Source: Aplectana chamaeleonis (lineage: Eukaryota > Nematoda > Chromadorea > Rhabditida > Cosmocercidae). Taken from it: a stretch of 64,000 nucleotides of DNA. Under the pieces are notes generated by a model. The model was not told the DNA's origin. It saw only the letters and a program-made list of their open reading frames with translations, and did not search any database. Of this stretch, positions 22,930-34,810 are shown piece by piece (position 1 is the first letter of the stretch; each line of letters begins with the position of its first letter). The stretch lies in assembly GCA_029168955.1 (NCBI GenBank), contig JAPDOI010000697.1, positions 124,001 through 188,000 on the forward strand. Reading direction: 5' to 3'. Made by a program: the position numbers and the translations under genes.

Positions 22930-23570
22930 TTGAACTGAAACAGAGTCTAGTCACTAATGCATAAGAAGAAAAAATACGAGTGCATCCGGGCTGATTACGG
23001 AGAAGCGTGATAGAAAAGTCAGGCTCGGATTAGATACGGATACAAACAGATAGATATTTACACAAAAAGTGCATTCGTAAACGTCCATTCATCAATGTGT
23101 GAACATTCAATGTGCTGTTTCGCCATCTGGAAGGTACTTTCAAGCCGATTGCTGGGGACTAACGAAAAAGGAACTTAGGGAAGAATATTAAAAAAGTGGT
23201 GTTGCAATAGTTTTCAAATCTATGGATCACATAGAAGCATGGTGTACGCCCTGCCAGAAAAATCAATCACGGCTTCCCTGAATCGAACTCATAACTGAAA
23301 GGGGACTGTAGATCTTGTGAAAAGCTTCTTGATCCAGCCCATAGCATTAGACGTGAAATGGATTGTTCAGCATACACATACATACGGCAGAGTACGGATT
23401 CATCACTATGATAACCTTAAAGGCAGGGCTCGCGATAAAAACGGTCTTTGAGCTATCTTTATGAGAATGTAGATTCGGTCATCACAAAAGTGAAAATAAG
23501 TGAAAAACCCTGAAAATTGAGGGGATAACACTCAAAAACAAGGTATAACGGCTAATTACCGGAGGAGTGC
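22930..23570 (+). other. Unassigned; possible integrase zinc-finger remnant
   Basis: At about 23223-23280 the plus strand reads DHIEAWCTPCQKNQSRLP before a stop. The WC-x-x-CQKNQ pattern resembles the end of the HHCC zinc-binding region of LTR-retrotransposon integrases. No other integrase block follows, so this is at most a short relic. A single-ended TTAA-type MITE terminus (AGGCAGGGCTCGCGAT) starts at 23421. Confidence 0.25.
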
Positions 23571-23573
23571 TAG

Positions 23574-23727
23574 TATGGAGCTTTGAGGAACTGTTCTGCT
23601 ACTAAACAAATCATACGTATCGATCAAACGTGTTCAGACAGATAATTGCAGGTAAACATGTTTTGTTACTACAACAGGCATGTTTTAACGTTAGGAGCCG
23701 ATCTGTTCCCCGAAGCTCTATACCGCT
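23574..23727. mobile_element. Hairpin MITE M, copy 1
   Basis: Inverted ends GGAGCTTTGAGGAACTGTTC and complement-like GTTCCCCGAAGCTC enclose about 155 bp. It matches 62813-62966 in inverted orientation across its full length. Confidence 0.65.
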
Positions 23728-25385
23728 ATCCATTACCGGCGGCCGGCCCCTTAATTAAAGGCAGTGTTCGCGATGATTTTGGGTTGCTAAGTTTTTGCCA
23801 TCAAATCCCTAGCTGGATGCCTAATGTTGCATCTTCAGTGAAGAAACGACGGAAAACCTCCTACTTTTGCCAGAAAAACTAGTTTGAATCGGTGATTCTC
23901 TGGGGGTGGACGAGTGTGCTCCCATCGTTTTGCGGCCCGTGGACGAGTGCACCAAATTGCCCAAGTCGAATCGAAGATAGTGTTTAATCAATGCGATCCG
24001 TGGCCAGCTGGGTGATAGTGGTGAAGGACAACGATTGCAAGGAATTTTACTCCACTTCTGTATGACGACTCTCTTCTTGAACAATGGATAATCGAAACCC
24101 ATAAGCGACGCTCTGTGATCTAATTATCTATAATTTATGCGCTATTTGTTTGGCGTTACAACTTCCTCGGCTCAGTAGCGGTTTTTTAACTTTATTTTAT
24201 TCATTTCATTTGTAGTTTTGAGGTACTGTTTTGTGATGAATGAGGTTTAGAAAAAAAGCGGTGATGTGATAAAAAGTGGTAACGCCGTTTTATATCGATC
24301 TTTGTAGAGTAGCGAAAAGGTTACAAAAAAAAAACTTATGATTCAATAGATTTGACACCTATACTCAATTAATTGTTCTTAGAATAGTTTTGAATGCTGT
24401 AAATGACTCTCACTTCGAATCCGTCTCGATAACTCTTTTGCCTATCCGAGCAGTTGTTGCTGGTTTTCGTACCAGCCAGCGGGTTTCTGCTGATATTTGA
24501 ATGAATGATCAGATTTCCTATGAAAGTAGTAGTATCGAAGATTAAGTTCGAGTGCAGTTCACATTCGGGCTAGGCAACAATTTCCGCACGTTAACCTTGG
24601 AATGCGTCAAGGAATGCAATTTTCAAGCGATCCACGATCTAGGATGATATTTTCCCGTTCAAACCGCAGTGTACACGAAGAAAGAGGCTACTAGTTTGGT
24701 GGTCGCACATTGAGGGTACACAACTGAGCTGGCTTCGTGGCTTCTTCCATGGAAAAAAAGTTAAGGCTGATAACAAAATATTATTATTAGGTTTCAGTAA
24801 CGGAGGCGTGGTCTGCCTCATTCACCATCGGCTTAACAATAGTTTTTTTTTCGAATTAGTGATTTTCCATGAAAGCATCCTCACCTTAGAGAGGAAGGTC
24901 AACTTGAGCTAATGTTATTGTCGAAGCCGAATTGCGATCCGCAGTTGCGGACAATGGCTCATGCATTGCGCAACAAGATGATAATCGGGCACGCGTTCTG
25001 GGGACACGTGTTCCCACACGACTAATCTTTCTCCCAGCACGATTATCATCATGTTATTTTATGCAACTGCCATAGTCCGCAAATGCGGACCGGAATTTGG
25101 CTCCGAAGACGACAGTAACGGTCCGTCAATATGGATGACCTGTTCCAAACATTTTCAAACATTTCATTATTTTCCGCTATCAGAGGCGTTGTGTCTATAA
25201 ATTCGGTCAGGAAACTACACAACTATTCGTACCGTGAGCTCCATCTTGAGACCAAAAGCTGATAAATGTACAAGACTTCGGTCAGCACGAAACTGCTGTT
25301 TGTGGTGTATTCGTCGGATTGGCTTCTCTGCTGAAGGCATATAGGCTGCGTCTCACATGAATACCGTCGAGCCTGCGATTGTAAT
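23728..25385. other. No gene seen; MITE end and family I fragment
   Basis: A single TTAA-type terminus (AGGCAGTGTTCGCGATG) starts at about 23760 without a visible partner. About 24930-25115 belongs to dispersed family I (ACGATTATCATCATG, AGTCCGCAAATGCGGACCGG), also at 28395-28515, 29690-29790, 41340-41450 and 42720-42810. The rest is unassigned. Confidence 0.4.
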
Positions 25386-25629
25386 CCGGGCGGCGCTGAA
25401 TTGAAGCGGGTGCGGCGAGGCCGCGCAGCGTGTATCAGATTGCCCCGCCACTATTATTCAGGTTATTTCGCTCGCCTTCTGCCCGTATTCGTGTGAATTT
25501 GAGGATAAAAAAGTCGAAATATGTTCAGAATATAGGCAACAGGCTAGTAGAATCCTCTCTTGCGGGGGCTATCAAATACAAATCGGTAGCACGGCCGCGC
25601 CGCGCTCGCTTCAACTCAGCGCCGCCCGG
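25386..25629. mobile_element. GC-rich MITE with CCGGGCGGCGCTGA ends
   Basis: Inverted repeats of about 40 bp (CCGGGCGGCGCTGAATTGAA and complement, then GCGGCGAGGCCGCG-like) enclose 244 bp. Confidence 0.7.
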
Positions 25630-26717
25630 CGTAGTCATCGCAGCCTTGTTGGTACAGCTGTGGACGGCCCTTGCGGCAGTTTTCATCGCTAAATATCTGA
25701 AACTTGGATCGTACTTCCCGCAATGCAAGACGGCGGCAGCGTATACTACATATGAATTTCCATCGATGTGTACCCACTTTCAACGCAGAAAGCACGAAAC
25801 TACCCTTATGTAGAGACCAGCGAAATCTAGCCGGGTCTGCGGAGGCGCCACCACTCCTTTTCTTTTCAACACACGCAATCAGGAGAAAATCCGGACACGT
25901 AGCAGTGGATTTCAGAGCAGGTGACTACGAGCGCTAGACTGATGTAATTACCGCGAACACCATGGCCTACTGGTGTAGTGTATTGGTTTGCCTGCAGCTC
26001 CACTGGATGAGTGTTTCCAACGACTATAACGTGCATAAAAATAGAAGCCTTATCAATGATGACCCTCCACCGTCTTCAAGTGTACGTAGATAGATCACTT
26101 TCAATCGGGGTAGTTCCACTTTCTCAATTGCTCCTCTCTTTCAAAGCATCAACAATGAACAACACACGTCGTATATACAGTTTATGTTACTCATCAATAA
26201 TAATATACATTGTTGCACTGAAAACGAGGATGTTGGCGTCTCCGTAACCTTAGCAAACGTTGTAGAGAGCGTGAAATCTGTAAAAAAACACTTCTAGACG
26301 TGAAAAAATTTCGATAACTCCTGATACTTTTCCCAATGAATAGGTTCGGCAAATATACAAGGCATTCTTGATTCCTTACGACGATGAAATGTCTTGATAG
26401 GGACGGCTAAGTCGAAAATCCACACCGAAATGTAATCCAAATAACTACGACCCTCCTAATATGTGCTCCGAATCCATGTGTGAGTACTACCTCCAATTCT
26501 CTACGACTAGAATAGCGCCTGTTAGTGGGTTTTTGGGAGCACACGTAGGATGCCCATCACACTTTCTCCTCGCTCATTATAGTCAATCCAGGTTGTGTCG
26601 CAGCACAACGTTTGGTGAAAGGGTCGTAATGAATTTTAGGCAAAATAGATAATTTGGTGTGGAGATCGAAAGAACTCTGGCTCAAAATTATACAACAGGC
26701 AATTCTTGGCCCCGTGT
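25630..26717. other. No gene seen
   Basis: Open frames are short and overlap each other on both strands; no domain, splice pattern or repeat was recognised. Confidence 0.3.
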
Positions 26718-26971
26718 CAGGGTTGGTCAGGCTTGCGACCGGTCGCAACAGGGGGTCGTAAAAATTTGGGAAATTTTTAGAAAAAAATAATTAAAATTTG
26801 TGGGGTTCGTAAAATTTTCGGAAAAAAATGGTGTTTATCTTTAAACCACTCGGAAAGGTAGATTGAGGCTAGAGTAGTAAGTCGCTTTTTTTCGTCCCAG
26901 GGGGTCGTAAAAAAATTCACCAGGGGGTCGTAAATTTTTGTTCACCGGTCGCAACAGCCTGCTCAACCCTG
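26718..26971. mobile_element. hAT-like MITE, CAGGGTTGAGCAGG family
   Basis: Ends CAGGGTTGGTCAGGC and GCCTGCTCAACCCTG, then GGTCGCAACA on both sides in inverted order. The 8-bp flanks CCCCGTGT and CCCCGAGC agree at 6 positions, consistent with an old hAT-type duplication. Short GGGGGTCGTAAAAATTT phrases recur inside. Fragments lie at 18336-18460 and 63020-63150. Confidence 0.7.
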
Positions 26972-27099
26972 CCCCGAGCTGTGCCGAAAAAGAATCGAAG
27001 CCTCCTGACAATTAGGCTCGTTCTCCCAATCTCCGGGCCACTGTTGCTGTTCGGGCGATCCGGAGAAGCCCGGAAAGCACTGGCCCGAGAAGCAACAAC

Positions 27100-27530
27100 A
27101 GTGGCTCGGAGGGCAACACAAGCCGAACCGCACGCAGCCTGTTCGATTGGACTACGTGGCGCAGCGAGGCAAAACTTTTGCCGCACCCCCGTTTCCCACG
27201 CGGCAGCACGACGTCCTATAATAGAGGCACGCGGCGCTGGAGACGGAGTCCCATTTCTCCGATGGGAGTGGTGCCCCCACCCCCCCCCAACAAAGGATAC
27301 GGTCCAGGTCACGGCCCGCAGCAGGGGGTCACCCCCACGGCGGTCCGCGACAAGGACCTCATCCTCGCCACGGTCGACATAGAGGAAGCTTTCGTCGCCG
27401 GTACCGTGGGGGAGACCCCCCAGCGGTCCAGAATCGTCCAGAAAGACACTCGTAGTCACCTTTGAGGAGCGGCCCCGAAAGACTGACTGCGCTCTCTATG
27501 GGTTGACGCCCCTTTTATACGTGCTGTGCG
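27100..27530 (-). promoter_or_regulatory. Promoter/leader-like repeat cassette, copy 2
   Basis: On the minus strand GCACAGCACGTATAAAAGGGG (about 27505-27526) precedes AGAGAGCGCAGTC, CGGGGCCGCTC and GGTGACTACGAGT, then an open frame to 26917. Copy 3 (55500-55950) has the same order and nearly the same GCACAGCACGTATA box. The frames share short conceptual blocks (GRRA-AWET-VRQ-FC) but are broken relative to each other. It could be an LTR or the 5' end of a multicopy gene; no protein family was recognised. Confidence 0.45.
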
Positions 27531-27539
27531 GCCGACAGA

Positions 27540-28394
27540 CGCCTGATATTGTGGAGTAATTGATCAACGTGTTCAATCATGGGCATCGTGTCTCGTTCGT
27601 TCCAAGCTTGTAACTTCTTGGGACCTGCAGCTCGGGGTGGGATATGTACTGCGCGGTTTCACTATGGAGGCCCAAGAGATACTAACAATACTAGTCGTTC
27701 TTGTAGATGCGTTTACCGACATCGACACTTCCGTTGTTAGGCCGGACTCATAATTCCCGCGACGCGTGTCCACTACAACGCAAATTAGGCATATCGATTT
27801 TAGGTGGTGTGGATGATAAGCACCCCGATTGAAACAGAGTGTACCACCTAGAATACCTCGCATCAATACTCAAGAAAGGAAAGGTCTCCTTAAGGATGCC
27901 CTCGTCTACATCCCAAATCGACCAGTCAAAAAAACACTAGGTGGGTTACTAACGAAAAACATTGGCTAAGACGTCCTAGCAGTGAAATAATGACGAAACA
28001 AAAACAAAACATGAAGAGATAAAGTAACTTACACATAGACCGCAACTCGCACTCCTGATGTTTGTCCGTTGGAAACAGAGCCCTGAGGATGATTCCAGCG
28101 CTTGAAGTAATCCCTGAAAATGTCTCTGAATAGGGCACCATTTCATGATAACTGCCTTATGCCATTTTCACAAGGTACCCGCAACTAGCCACAGCTTCAA
28201 TCAATGGCGGTTACTCCAGGGGATATATAAACCGACCTGGGAGGGTACAGTAGAGCAAGTGTTCAAAAAAGGGCCTTGTTTCAGTTTTCAAAAATGGTGG
28301 TAGGGGATCTGAGGTACACTCAATAGTATACTGTCGTTCTCTTTGCCATATTCCGGTCTGTTGCATCATAGGCGACACGGTTAAAGTTGCATCA
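27540..28394. other. No gene seen; shared fragment with 55300-55400
   Basis: About 27625-27690 (CAGCTCGGGGTGGGATATG, TTTCACTATGGAGGCCCAA) resembles 55315-55375, which also lies close to a promoter cassette copy. The rest is unassigned. Confidence 0.3.
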
Positions 28395-28515
28395 TGCGAT
28401 TACGTGTTAATCGTGCTGGGACCACTTGTTCCCGGCACGATTATCAGGTGTCGCATGGGGCAACAGCCGTAGTCCGCCCCTGCGGACCGGATTTTGGTTT
28501 CGAAAACGATAGTAC
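28395..28515. repeat. Dispersed repeat family I, copy 2
   Basis: GGACCACTTGTTCCCGGCAC, GATTATCAGGTGTCGCATG and CCGTAGTCCGCCCCTGCGGA recur in copies at 24930-25115, 29690-29790 and 42720-42810. Confidence 0.5.
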
Positions 28516-28781
28516 ACCTTGTCCTCAAGCCTAGTAGCGAAAAATATATCGAACGAATGACCGCAGCTCTCCGATTGAGAAGGAATTTGCACTCACAGCA
28601 AGGACGCCATTCTAGCCGGCCACAAGAAGAAAAACAATCCCGTGCTGAAATGTCCAAAACCACGTTGTATCCACATCCAGATTTTCACTTTTAGCCCAGA
28701 TTTCTTTAAAATCTTTTCACGAGTTTCGGATCAAATTTTTACCTCCCCCCCCCAGTCGCTGTGTCGCGGCAAAAGCCGCTT

Positions 28782-29394
28782 AACCCATTCACGACTACGC
28801 CTAATTTTGGGTGACTGCACGTTCGGACCGCGTGCAATATTGCGTCACCGTATAACGTGTCCCATCGGTGGGTCACGCTGGCTTGAATAGCGTCCCACGG
28901 GTAAATGCTTTCACTTTTTCATGTCTATATTGTAGCTAGCAACGATGGTATCAAAGTTTGAGCTTCCGAGACGCTTTCGCTATTTAGAAACCATTACCCA
29001 AAACTAAAACAGGGTCAACTGAGTTGCAACGCTTTCAGAGAAGTAAACGAGTTCCAAGCGATAGGTTTCTGCTACGTAACCTAAAAGCTAGCAGAAAAAA
29101 AAAGAAATTATAAGGCGGTTTTGAAGTTATTTTACAGCAGTTCCTTCCTCTACTTCAGCCCACCTGATTTTAGGAAAGTCTAAACATGTTGTTGCATTTG
29201 ACCTACTAATGGACCACGAGGTTTTTATTCAAGTATTGGGTAGGTTATAACATTGATCATATGTAGGTTCGAAAGTAGTTTCTTGAAGCGGAGGAATCGA
29301 TTTTTGAAAAGGGTGTCCCACCGGTGGGACACGCGGTCCGAAGTGGTAGTCAACGCGTGTCCCACCGGTGAGACACGTGGTGGTGAATGGGTCA
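28782..29394. mobile_element. MITE with TAACCCATTCAC ends and GTGTCCCACCGGTG motifs
   Basis: Ends TTAACCCATTCAC and GTGAATGGGTCAA are inverted. Within it, GTGTCCCA-CGGTGGG-type phrases occur about four times, one of them a perfect 20-bp palindrome at 29313-29332 (GTGTCCCACCGGTGGGACAC). The middle 400 bp is AT-rich and unassigned. Confidence 0.6.
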
Positions 29395-31682
29395 ACCTCC
29401 CTGACAGCAATCTGGCGATACCTTTAGAAAATCAATTATCGTAGTTATACCCGTGCTAATCACCTCGCATAGGATGCTCATTTTCAACTGCAGTGGAGTT
29501 ATAGACCTTATTAGAGTGGGAATATGGGCTGTAACGCGCATGAAGAAAACACGAAAAATTGGGAAAAAACATGCGGTCTGACCGGGCGTGGGTGATTCAT
29601 ATGAAGTATACATGAGGGGATGGAAAACCCCAATGTAGAAGGATTCTATCGGGTCATTTATAGGCTATCGCTATCGCATCACGCATCGGAACCGTGTTCG
29701 GACAACGGGGTCCCGGCACGATTAATACCTTCGAGCTGCGTGCTGTAGCAGCGGTTCTCTGTAAATTCGAACCAAAATGTTGTACCGATGAGAAGACTAC
29801 AGCAGTTTAACTGCATGGTGACAAGCATGCAGGATAAGATAAGATGCGTGTGATATCCGCACTCAATGTTTTTCCACTACCCATCTTTTATACAACGCAG
29901 ACGGCTACCAGCGAAGATGCTGGTATTTTTCATCACATTCTTGCTCGGCTTTCACTTGAATGGAATAGGGTGGCCATAACCGTGCACATACAGCCGGCTG
30001 CGCATGGACATACCCGTTTGAAAGAAAAAACTATTGCAAGAGCTAGCGCTTGAGTGTAACCAATAAAAGCAAAAACATGCTGCAATAGAGAAAACATACC
30101 CATTTAAATCTGCTTCATCCATCACTGTGTTTCATTCAGACTTCGCTGAGCCATGCTCCAGTCACTTGTCATGGGAGCGACCATAGCCAATATTGCTCCT
30201 GAACGAACCCTATCATTCCAACATATTTTATTTATTTTTAGTGCGTTGCATAAATTTCTCGATCACGAAAATGGGTAGCTCGGTGTGCATCCTTTTCACA
30301 GTGAACATTTCATGTAAACAAAAGAATTCATTACGGACGAGGTTTTCATTTTATAGTTTAAAAAAGCCCTTATGAAACAGGGAGCATACAATTACATACG
30401 CACCATTAGTACGGAGACAACAGGAAATGGCGTGAAAGTCAACGAGAAACAGGAGAACAAACCTTGAAATTTCGTCCGACCGCGCGAATCGATAACGTTG
30501 CGGAGCCTGCAATTGGTAGTACAGACATTGGAAGGCAAAGGGAAGCTGAATCAGCAAAGAAGGCACAATTTAGGAACATTCAGACGAAGGAGACGTAAAC
30601 AAGAGAGACTTCAACAAAAGCCAAAGGCGAATTAAACCGGAGGTGAATGGAGGAGAAATAATAACAGATGATTGCTACAACGCGCCAAGAAACGAATGAG
30701 CCTTCATTTTGCCGCCTTGATTGACTCGTCCATGGCGTTGTGGGAAACTCGTCGACCGTGGCGGGGTCTCCGGAAAAGGGGTGGAGTCTCCGGCTTTTGG
30801 GGGTGCCCAAAAAGAGCACTTCCGGAGGGCTTTTTCGAATTTTTTCTTCGCGAATGGCTCACGAGCAAGTACATCATTAGTCCTGTGCAGAAAAAACGAT
30901 AACGTTTCCTATCGTGAACACTGCCTCTAACAAGATTTTCATTAACGCTTGTTTATCCGCCATTTATTTTGCTGTTGAAGTAGTCGGTAGTCTCCAGTAG
31001 TGCTAAAAAATTACTTTAGAAGCTAAATAAAAGTTAACAAAACAGGCTTTTATAGAAATCTCTATAATTGGGGGCGAGAGGAAACCAAGCAATAACCTGT
31101 TCCTAAACGTTTTTTTTTAATCCAATTTTTGACTTATTTTCACTTTTGTGAAGGCCAGATCTACCTTTCCATGAGGTTAACACAACAACCGATTTTATCG
31201 CGAACCCTGGCTCGCCGATTACGGATGAGTTGAAAGAGAGGATTAAAGCGGTTTTGCTCGCGATAAAGCCCACCCAAATCTGTAAACCCAGGGTTGGCGC
31301 ATTGTTGAATCCGGAATCAGTCCCTTCAACTGTGGCCCACGTCCAGCACCTTCGCTCACCACTAATTCTCATGGAGTCCGAGTTTATTGTTCCAGTTCGA
31401 TGGATTTTGAATATATGAACTTTTCCGTCTCACCTTCCATTTCTTCCCGTACTGTGTATTTACATACATATGCCGTATACTTGAAATACTGATGTGGTGT
31501 GAAGCATACAGCTAACCGAAGCGAATGCAATACATATGAGCCTGGAAAGTTTCATCCAAATAAGCCAACTGTCAAGGAATTTTAACCCTACTTTCCCCGC
31601 CAATCTACATTTTACTCTGTCAAATTTCGAGAACATATTCTTTGCTGAGAAATAGATGGAGTTCTGATCAAGTGTTTAACTC
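29395..31682. other. No gene seen; family I fragment and one MITE end
   Basis: About 29690-29790 is a degenerate family I copy. At about 30915-30931 the sequence ATCGTGAACACTGCCT is the right end of a TTAA-type MITE whose left end I could not place. Otherwise unassigned, with only short overlapping frames. Confidence 0.35.
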
Positions 31683-31686
31683 CAGT

Positions 31687-32787
31687 TGTCAGACGTGTGG
31701 GGTACTCGGGAAGGCTCTCCGCCTTGGTTCAGGATTTCATCCATGATAGCTATGAATCTGACTTACGCCAAGTAACCCCTTCAATACAAGTTCCCAGTAC
31801 GGGCACGAATACTATTGGCTACACAGACACTATGGGCTATACTATTTATTAGGACAAAAGAGAACGAACACAAAGTAGAAACACAAAAATAGGACACTCC
31901 CAGTGCCACTGCGGACCACTCTGCGATGTTTACACCTCAGTGTCCCTCTGTGCACTCTCCGCCCCTCTAGCTGAAGCCTTCCCGACTTAGGGGTTTATCC
32001 CTTGCACTGGTGTGTACAGAATTAAAGCCTTACCGGATGTGTCCGTTCCACGCCTCCTGTGATCCCTGGCCACTATTCGAGCGTCCAAACACCAGACCAC
32101 GAGGCACCAGGACACCAGCCGTCCGCCTTCAGACACCAGGCACCAGACAGCCAGACACCAGCACCAGACAACTAGACACCAGCACACACACCAGTCGTCG
32201 GACACCAGACAGTCAGACACCAGTCGTCAGACACCAGCCGTCAGACACCAGCCGTCAGACACCAGACAGTGACACACCAGCCGTCAGACACCAGACACGA
32301 GCCACCAGAGCACCAACCACCAGAGCACCAGCCACCAGAGCACCAGCCACCAGAGCACCAGCCACCAGACCACCAGCCACCAGATCACCAGCCACCAGAT
32401 ACCAGAGAGCAGACACCAGCGCACGCCAAATATGCCGGTCTCCCACCGAATTCGCGGCTTATGAAGGCTGTGGCGGCGGCTCGCGGGGCCTGCCCCGCCC
32501 TCTGGCGCGTGAGGGCTTCCCCGCCCACTAGCCAGCGGGAGCAGCCCCGCCTCCTCATTGAATACTGTCTGGTCGGCGAATTGCGATTCTTTTTCAATGC
32601 TTCGGCAGAGAACAAATGCAAAGCGGCCAAAAGCAGCACTTAGGAGGTAAATAACAACTTCATTCGAATATGATAAGATTAAGGCTAAGCAATAAACAAC
32701 GACAATATAATGACAAAACTTCATAGATCACTACAACTAAGGAGATAACATAGAAATACAATAATTAGGCTTCATGTATCACTGACA
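31687..32787 (-). repeat. 3' LTR of the Gypsy element
   Basis: 1101 bp, TGTCAG to CTGACA. It contains a CACCAG-rich minisatellite (about 32090-32420) with strong strand bias. It also carries the same first 19 gag codons as the 5' LTR, without the downstream coding part. Confidence 0.93.
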
Positions 32788-32805
32788 CGTCCCTCCTTCC
32801 CTTTA
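32788..32805 (-). other. Polypurine tract of the Gypsy element
   Basis: Read on the minus strand, TAAAGGGAAGGAGGGACG directly abuts the 3' LTR; this is where plus-strand DNA synthesis is primed in LTR retrotransposons. Confidence 0.75.
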
Positions 32806-32826
32806 GGGTTGCTCCACTCAACCCAT

Positions 32827-33534
32827 CTACGGTCGGCTTCCATGACGTCGTGGAGGAAAAGTTCTGCGACGAAAGGGTTCGGGCCTTCTGTTTTCCTGCT
32901 CTTCACGTCGACCTTCCCTTGAGTATCCGTAGCGTCCAGTGGAACCAACACGATTTCCGCGCCCTCGGGTAGCTCCATTACGATCATCATGGTGTTTAGT
33001 TCCATCACGTCTGCGATCACATGGATAATCGCGGCGATTGCGGTCACTGAGACCATCACGTCGGGTGCGATCACTCGGACCGTCACGACCAGAACCTCTC
33101 TCAAACCGTCTACCGATACTTGAGCGCCGATTCCCCTGCCTGGAAGGCTCTCCACCTCCAACCGTTCCTGCTCGCTGTGCATTGACTGCCATCGCTTTCT
33201 TCCGGAAAGCCTCTTCAACCTCCTCATCACGGTTGTACGGCAGAAGGTTTAGGTGAAGACCATAGTGACGAACCGTCTCGTTCAAGAAACGTTTAGCAGC
33301 AGATGGCGTATAGACCGGTTTACTCGGGGGCTGGCGTATACCCAACAGCTGATGGGGGGTACCCGGTGGAGTCTCAGTGGTGCGGTAAGGCAGCAGATCG
33401 ATGATGCGGTTCTTCAGTGCTGGTCGCTGTGCCAATGTTTCATTGGCGTAATCCTTAGCAGGTCCACCTGAACCCCCATTCCATTGCGTCCTGTGGACTT
33501 GGGAGGAGATACAGGTCAGCTCCTTCGGACACAC
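32827..33534 (-). pseudogene. Gypsy extra ORF, C-terminal part, Arg/Gly-rich
   Basis: Lies after integrase, where some Gypsy elements carry an env gene. The frame holds a proline-rich middle and an Arg/Asp/Gly-rich tail (SDRTRRDGLSDRNRRD, then RRRTFPPRRHGSRP), which suggests nucleic-acid binding. There is no signal peptide or membrane segment, so it is not a typical envelope protein. It overlaps the frame at 33455-34090 near 33460-33530, and the two are probably one ORF split by a frame shift. I do not recognise the family. Confidence 0.5.
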
Positions 33535-34399
33535 ATTGTAGCATGGTCATCCATGGCGTATACCAGTCATCGACTGACGCCTCAAAAGTGGGGGAGAAGA
33601 GCACAATTGCGGACAGTTCATCGCGGAACCAGTCAGTCTTAAAATCTCTCGGAGAACGATACGCCTTAGCCACTTGCCACTTACGAGTGAACCCTTTCAC
33701 ATGATCTTCAAATCCAGCAGGCAAGAGGACTAGCGTGTGCTTTTGCGGCAAGGTAGCCCATCTTTCCGGGGTCCACTGCTTGAGTAGTGCTGTGTGCCTC
33801 AAGGCGCTCCCCACTATGTAGGCCAAATGGAACGGCTCGTCGCCGTGTCCGGGAGGGTGATCCTCGTCGTCGTTCAACAGCGCAGATCGGATAAATCCGC
33901 TCACGTGCATGCAAGTCGAGCGATAATACGCATATGCAACAGCCAATCCTGTAGGCGAAATCGTGTCGTATGACGTATCCAACAAAAGGTCGCGCTTCCA
34001 GTCTTGTGTTACGTGAGTTTGCATCAAAATGGTCACGGCGCGCCCAAGTTCGTACCGGACAGTGCGGGATCCACTCAGGAATAGGCACATTAGGTATTAT
34101 TGTCGACCACGGTTTCGGTTCCGCACATTTGAGTTCCTGATCTTGATGAATGTACACGCCAGGGCATCGGAAGTCCACATGGGCTGCGTTCTCGCGACTG
34201 GAGCGTCTTCTGCTGAAAAAAATTCTATTACACTTTGATACTGCTTTTTCTTCCAAATCCAGCTTCGCTTGAGAGGTGCTGGCATATGCGTCGCTGCATT
34301 TTTGCGCCTAGGTCGACCTCGCCTTCCACGAGACGTATTAGTGATAACCGGAGAATCATCTATCCCTGCTGGAATTCTGATCAAGTGATCAAACTGCAC
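33455..34399 (-). pseudogene. Gypsy extra ORF, N-terminal part, function unknown
   Basis: Downstream of the integrase GPY region the minus strand stays largely open. A first stretch (34399 down to about 34100) has a basic GRRGRPRRK segment, resembling an AT-hook, and may still be the integrase tail. A second stretch (34090-33455) reads as a globular protein with LAYIVGSALRHTALLKQWTP and a DWYTPWMTMLQC-like block. Different frames carry these parts, so at least one break lies between 34160 and 34080. No family recognised. Confidence 0.45.
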
Positions 34400-34444
34400 T
34401 CGAACAGGTTCTTTGTTTTCCCTATGAGGGTGACTAATGCCGAG

Positions 34445-34810
34445 TTAGCGCTGGCTTCGGAGAACTCTGTATGGGCCTCTCCAATCCAGCGCTAGCTTTG
34501 GATGAGCGTTTTTCCTCTTTTCAGCCGGTGCTTTCATGTACACCCGATCACCGATTTTGAAGACCTGTGACTCTGATGTTTTCCATCGCTTGTCATACGT
34601 TGCTTTCATCGATGATCGATATGTCTCCACATGCTCACTTATACATTCACGGGCAAGTTTCAATCCACTAAGAAATTCAGCTTTGTAACTATCGTAGTCC
34701 GTAAGGTTTGGTGATAAGTGCTCCTTGGAATCACTTCTGAAGGGTAATGGGGTCGCATCCATATACCAGAAAGTGAGGGCTTTCCGCCGTGGCGGAGTGG
34801 GGCGATGCAT
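34445..34810 (-). pseudogene. Gypsy integrase C-terminal part with GPY module
   Basis: Continues the integrase in another frame. It carries YKAEFLSGLKLARE, then KIGDRVYMKAPAEKR and DWRGPYRVL, the conserved GPY/F module of Ty3/Gypsy integrases. The join with the upstream frame is near 34745, in a CCCC run, where CDPITLQ changes to the continuing LPFRSDSK reading. Confidence 0.75.

Noticed and set aside
26917..27459. A 180-codon gene on the minus strand
   Set aside because: It starts in the promoter cassette but runs into a hAT-like MITE at its end, and the related copy at 55500-55950 does not keep the frame.
32010..32643. Pro/Thr-rich and Trp-rich open frames in the LTR
   Set aside because: They translate the CACCAG minisatellite of the LTR; the corresponding frames in the other LTR (39794-40457) differ in length and frame.
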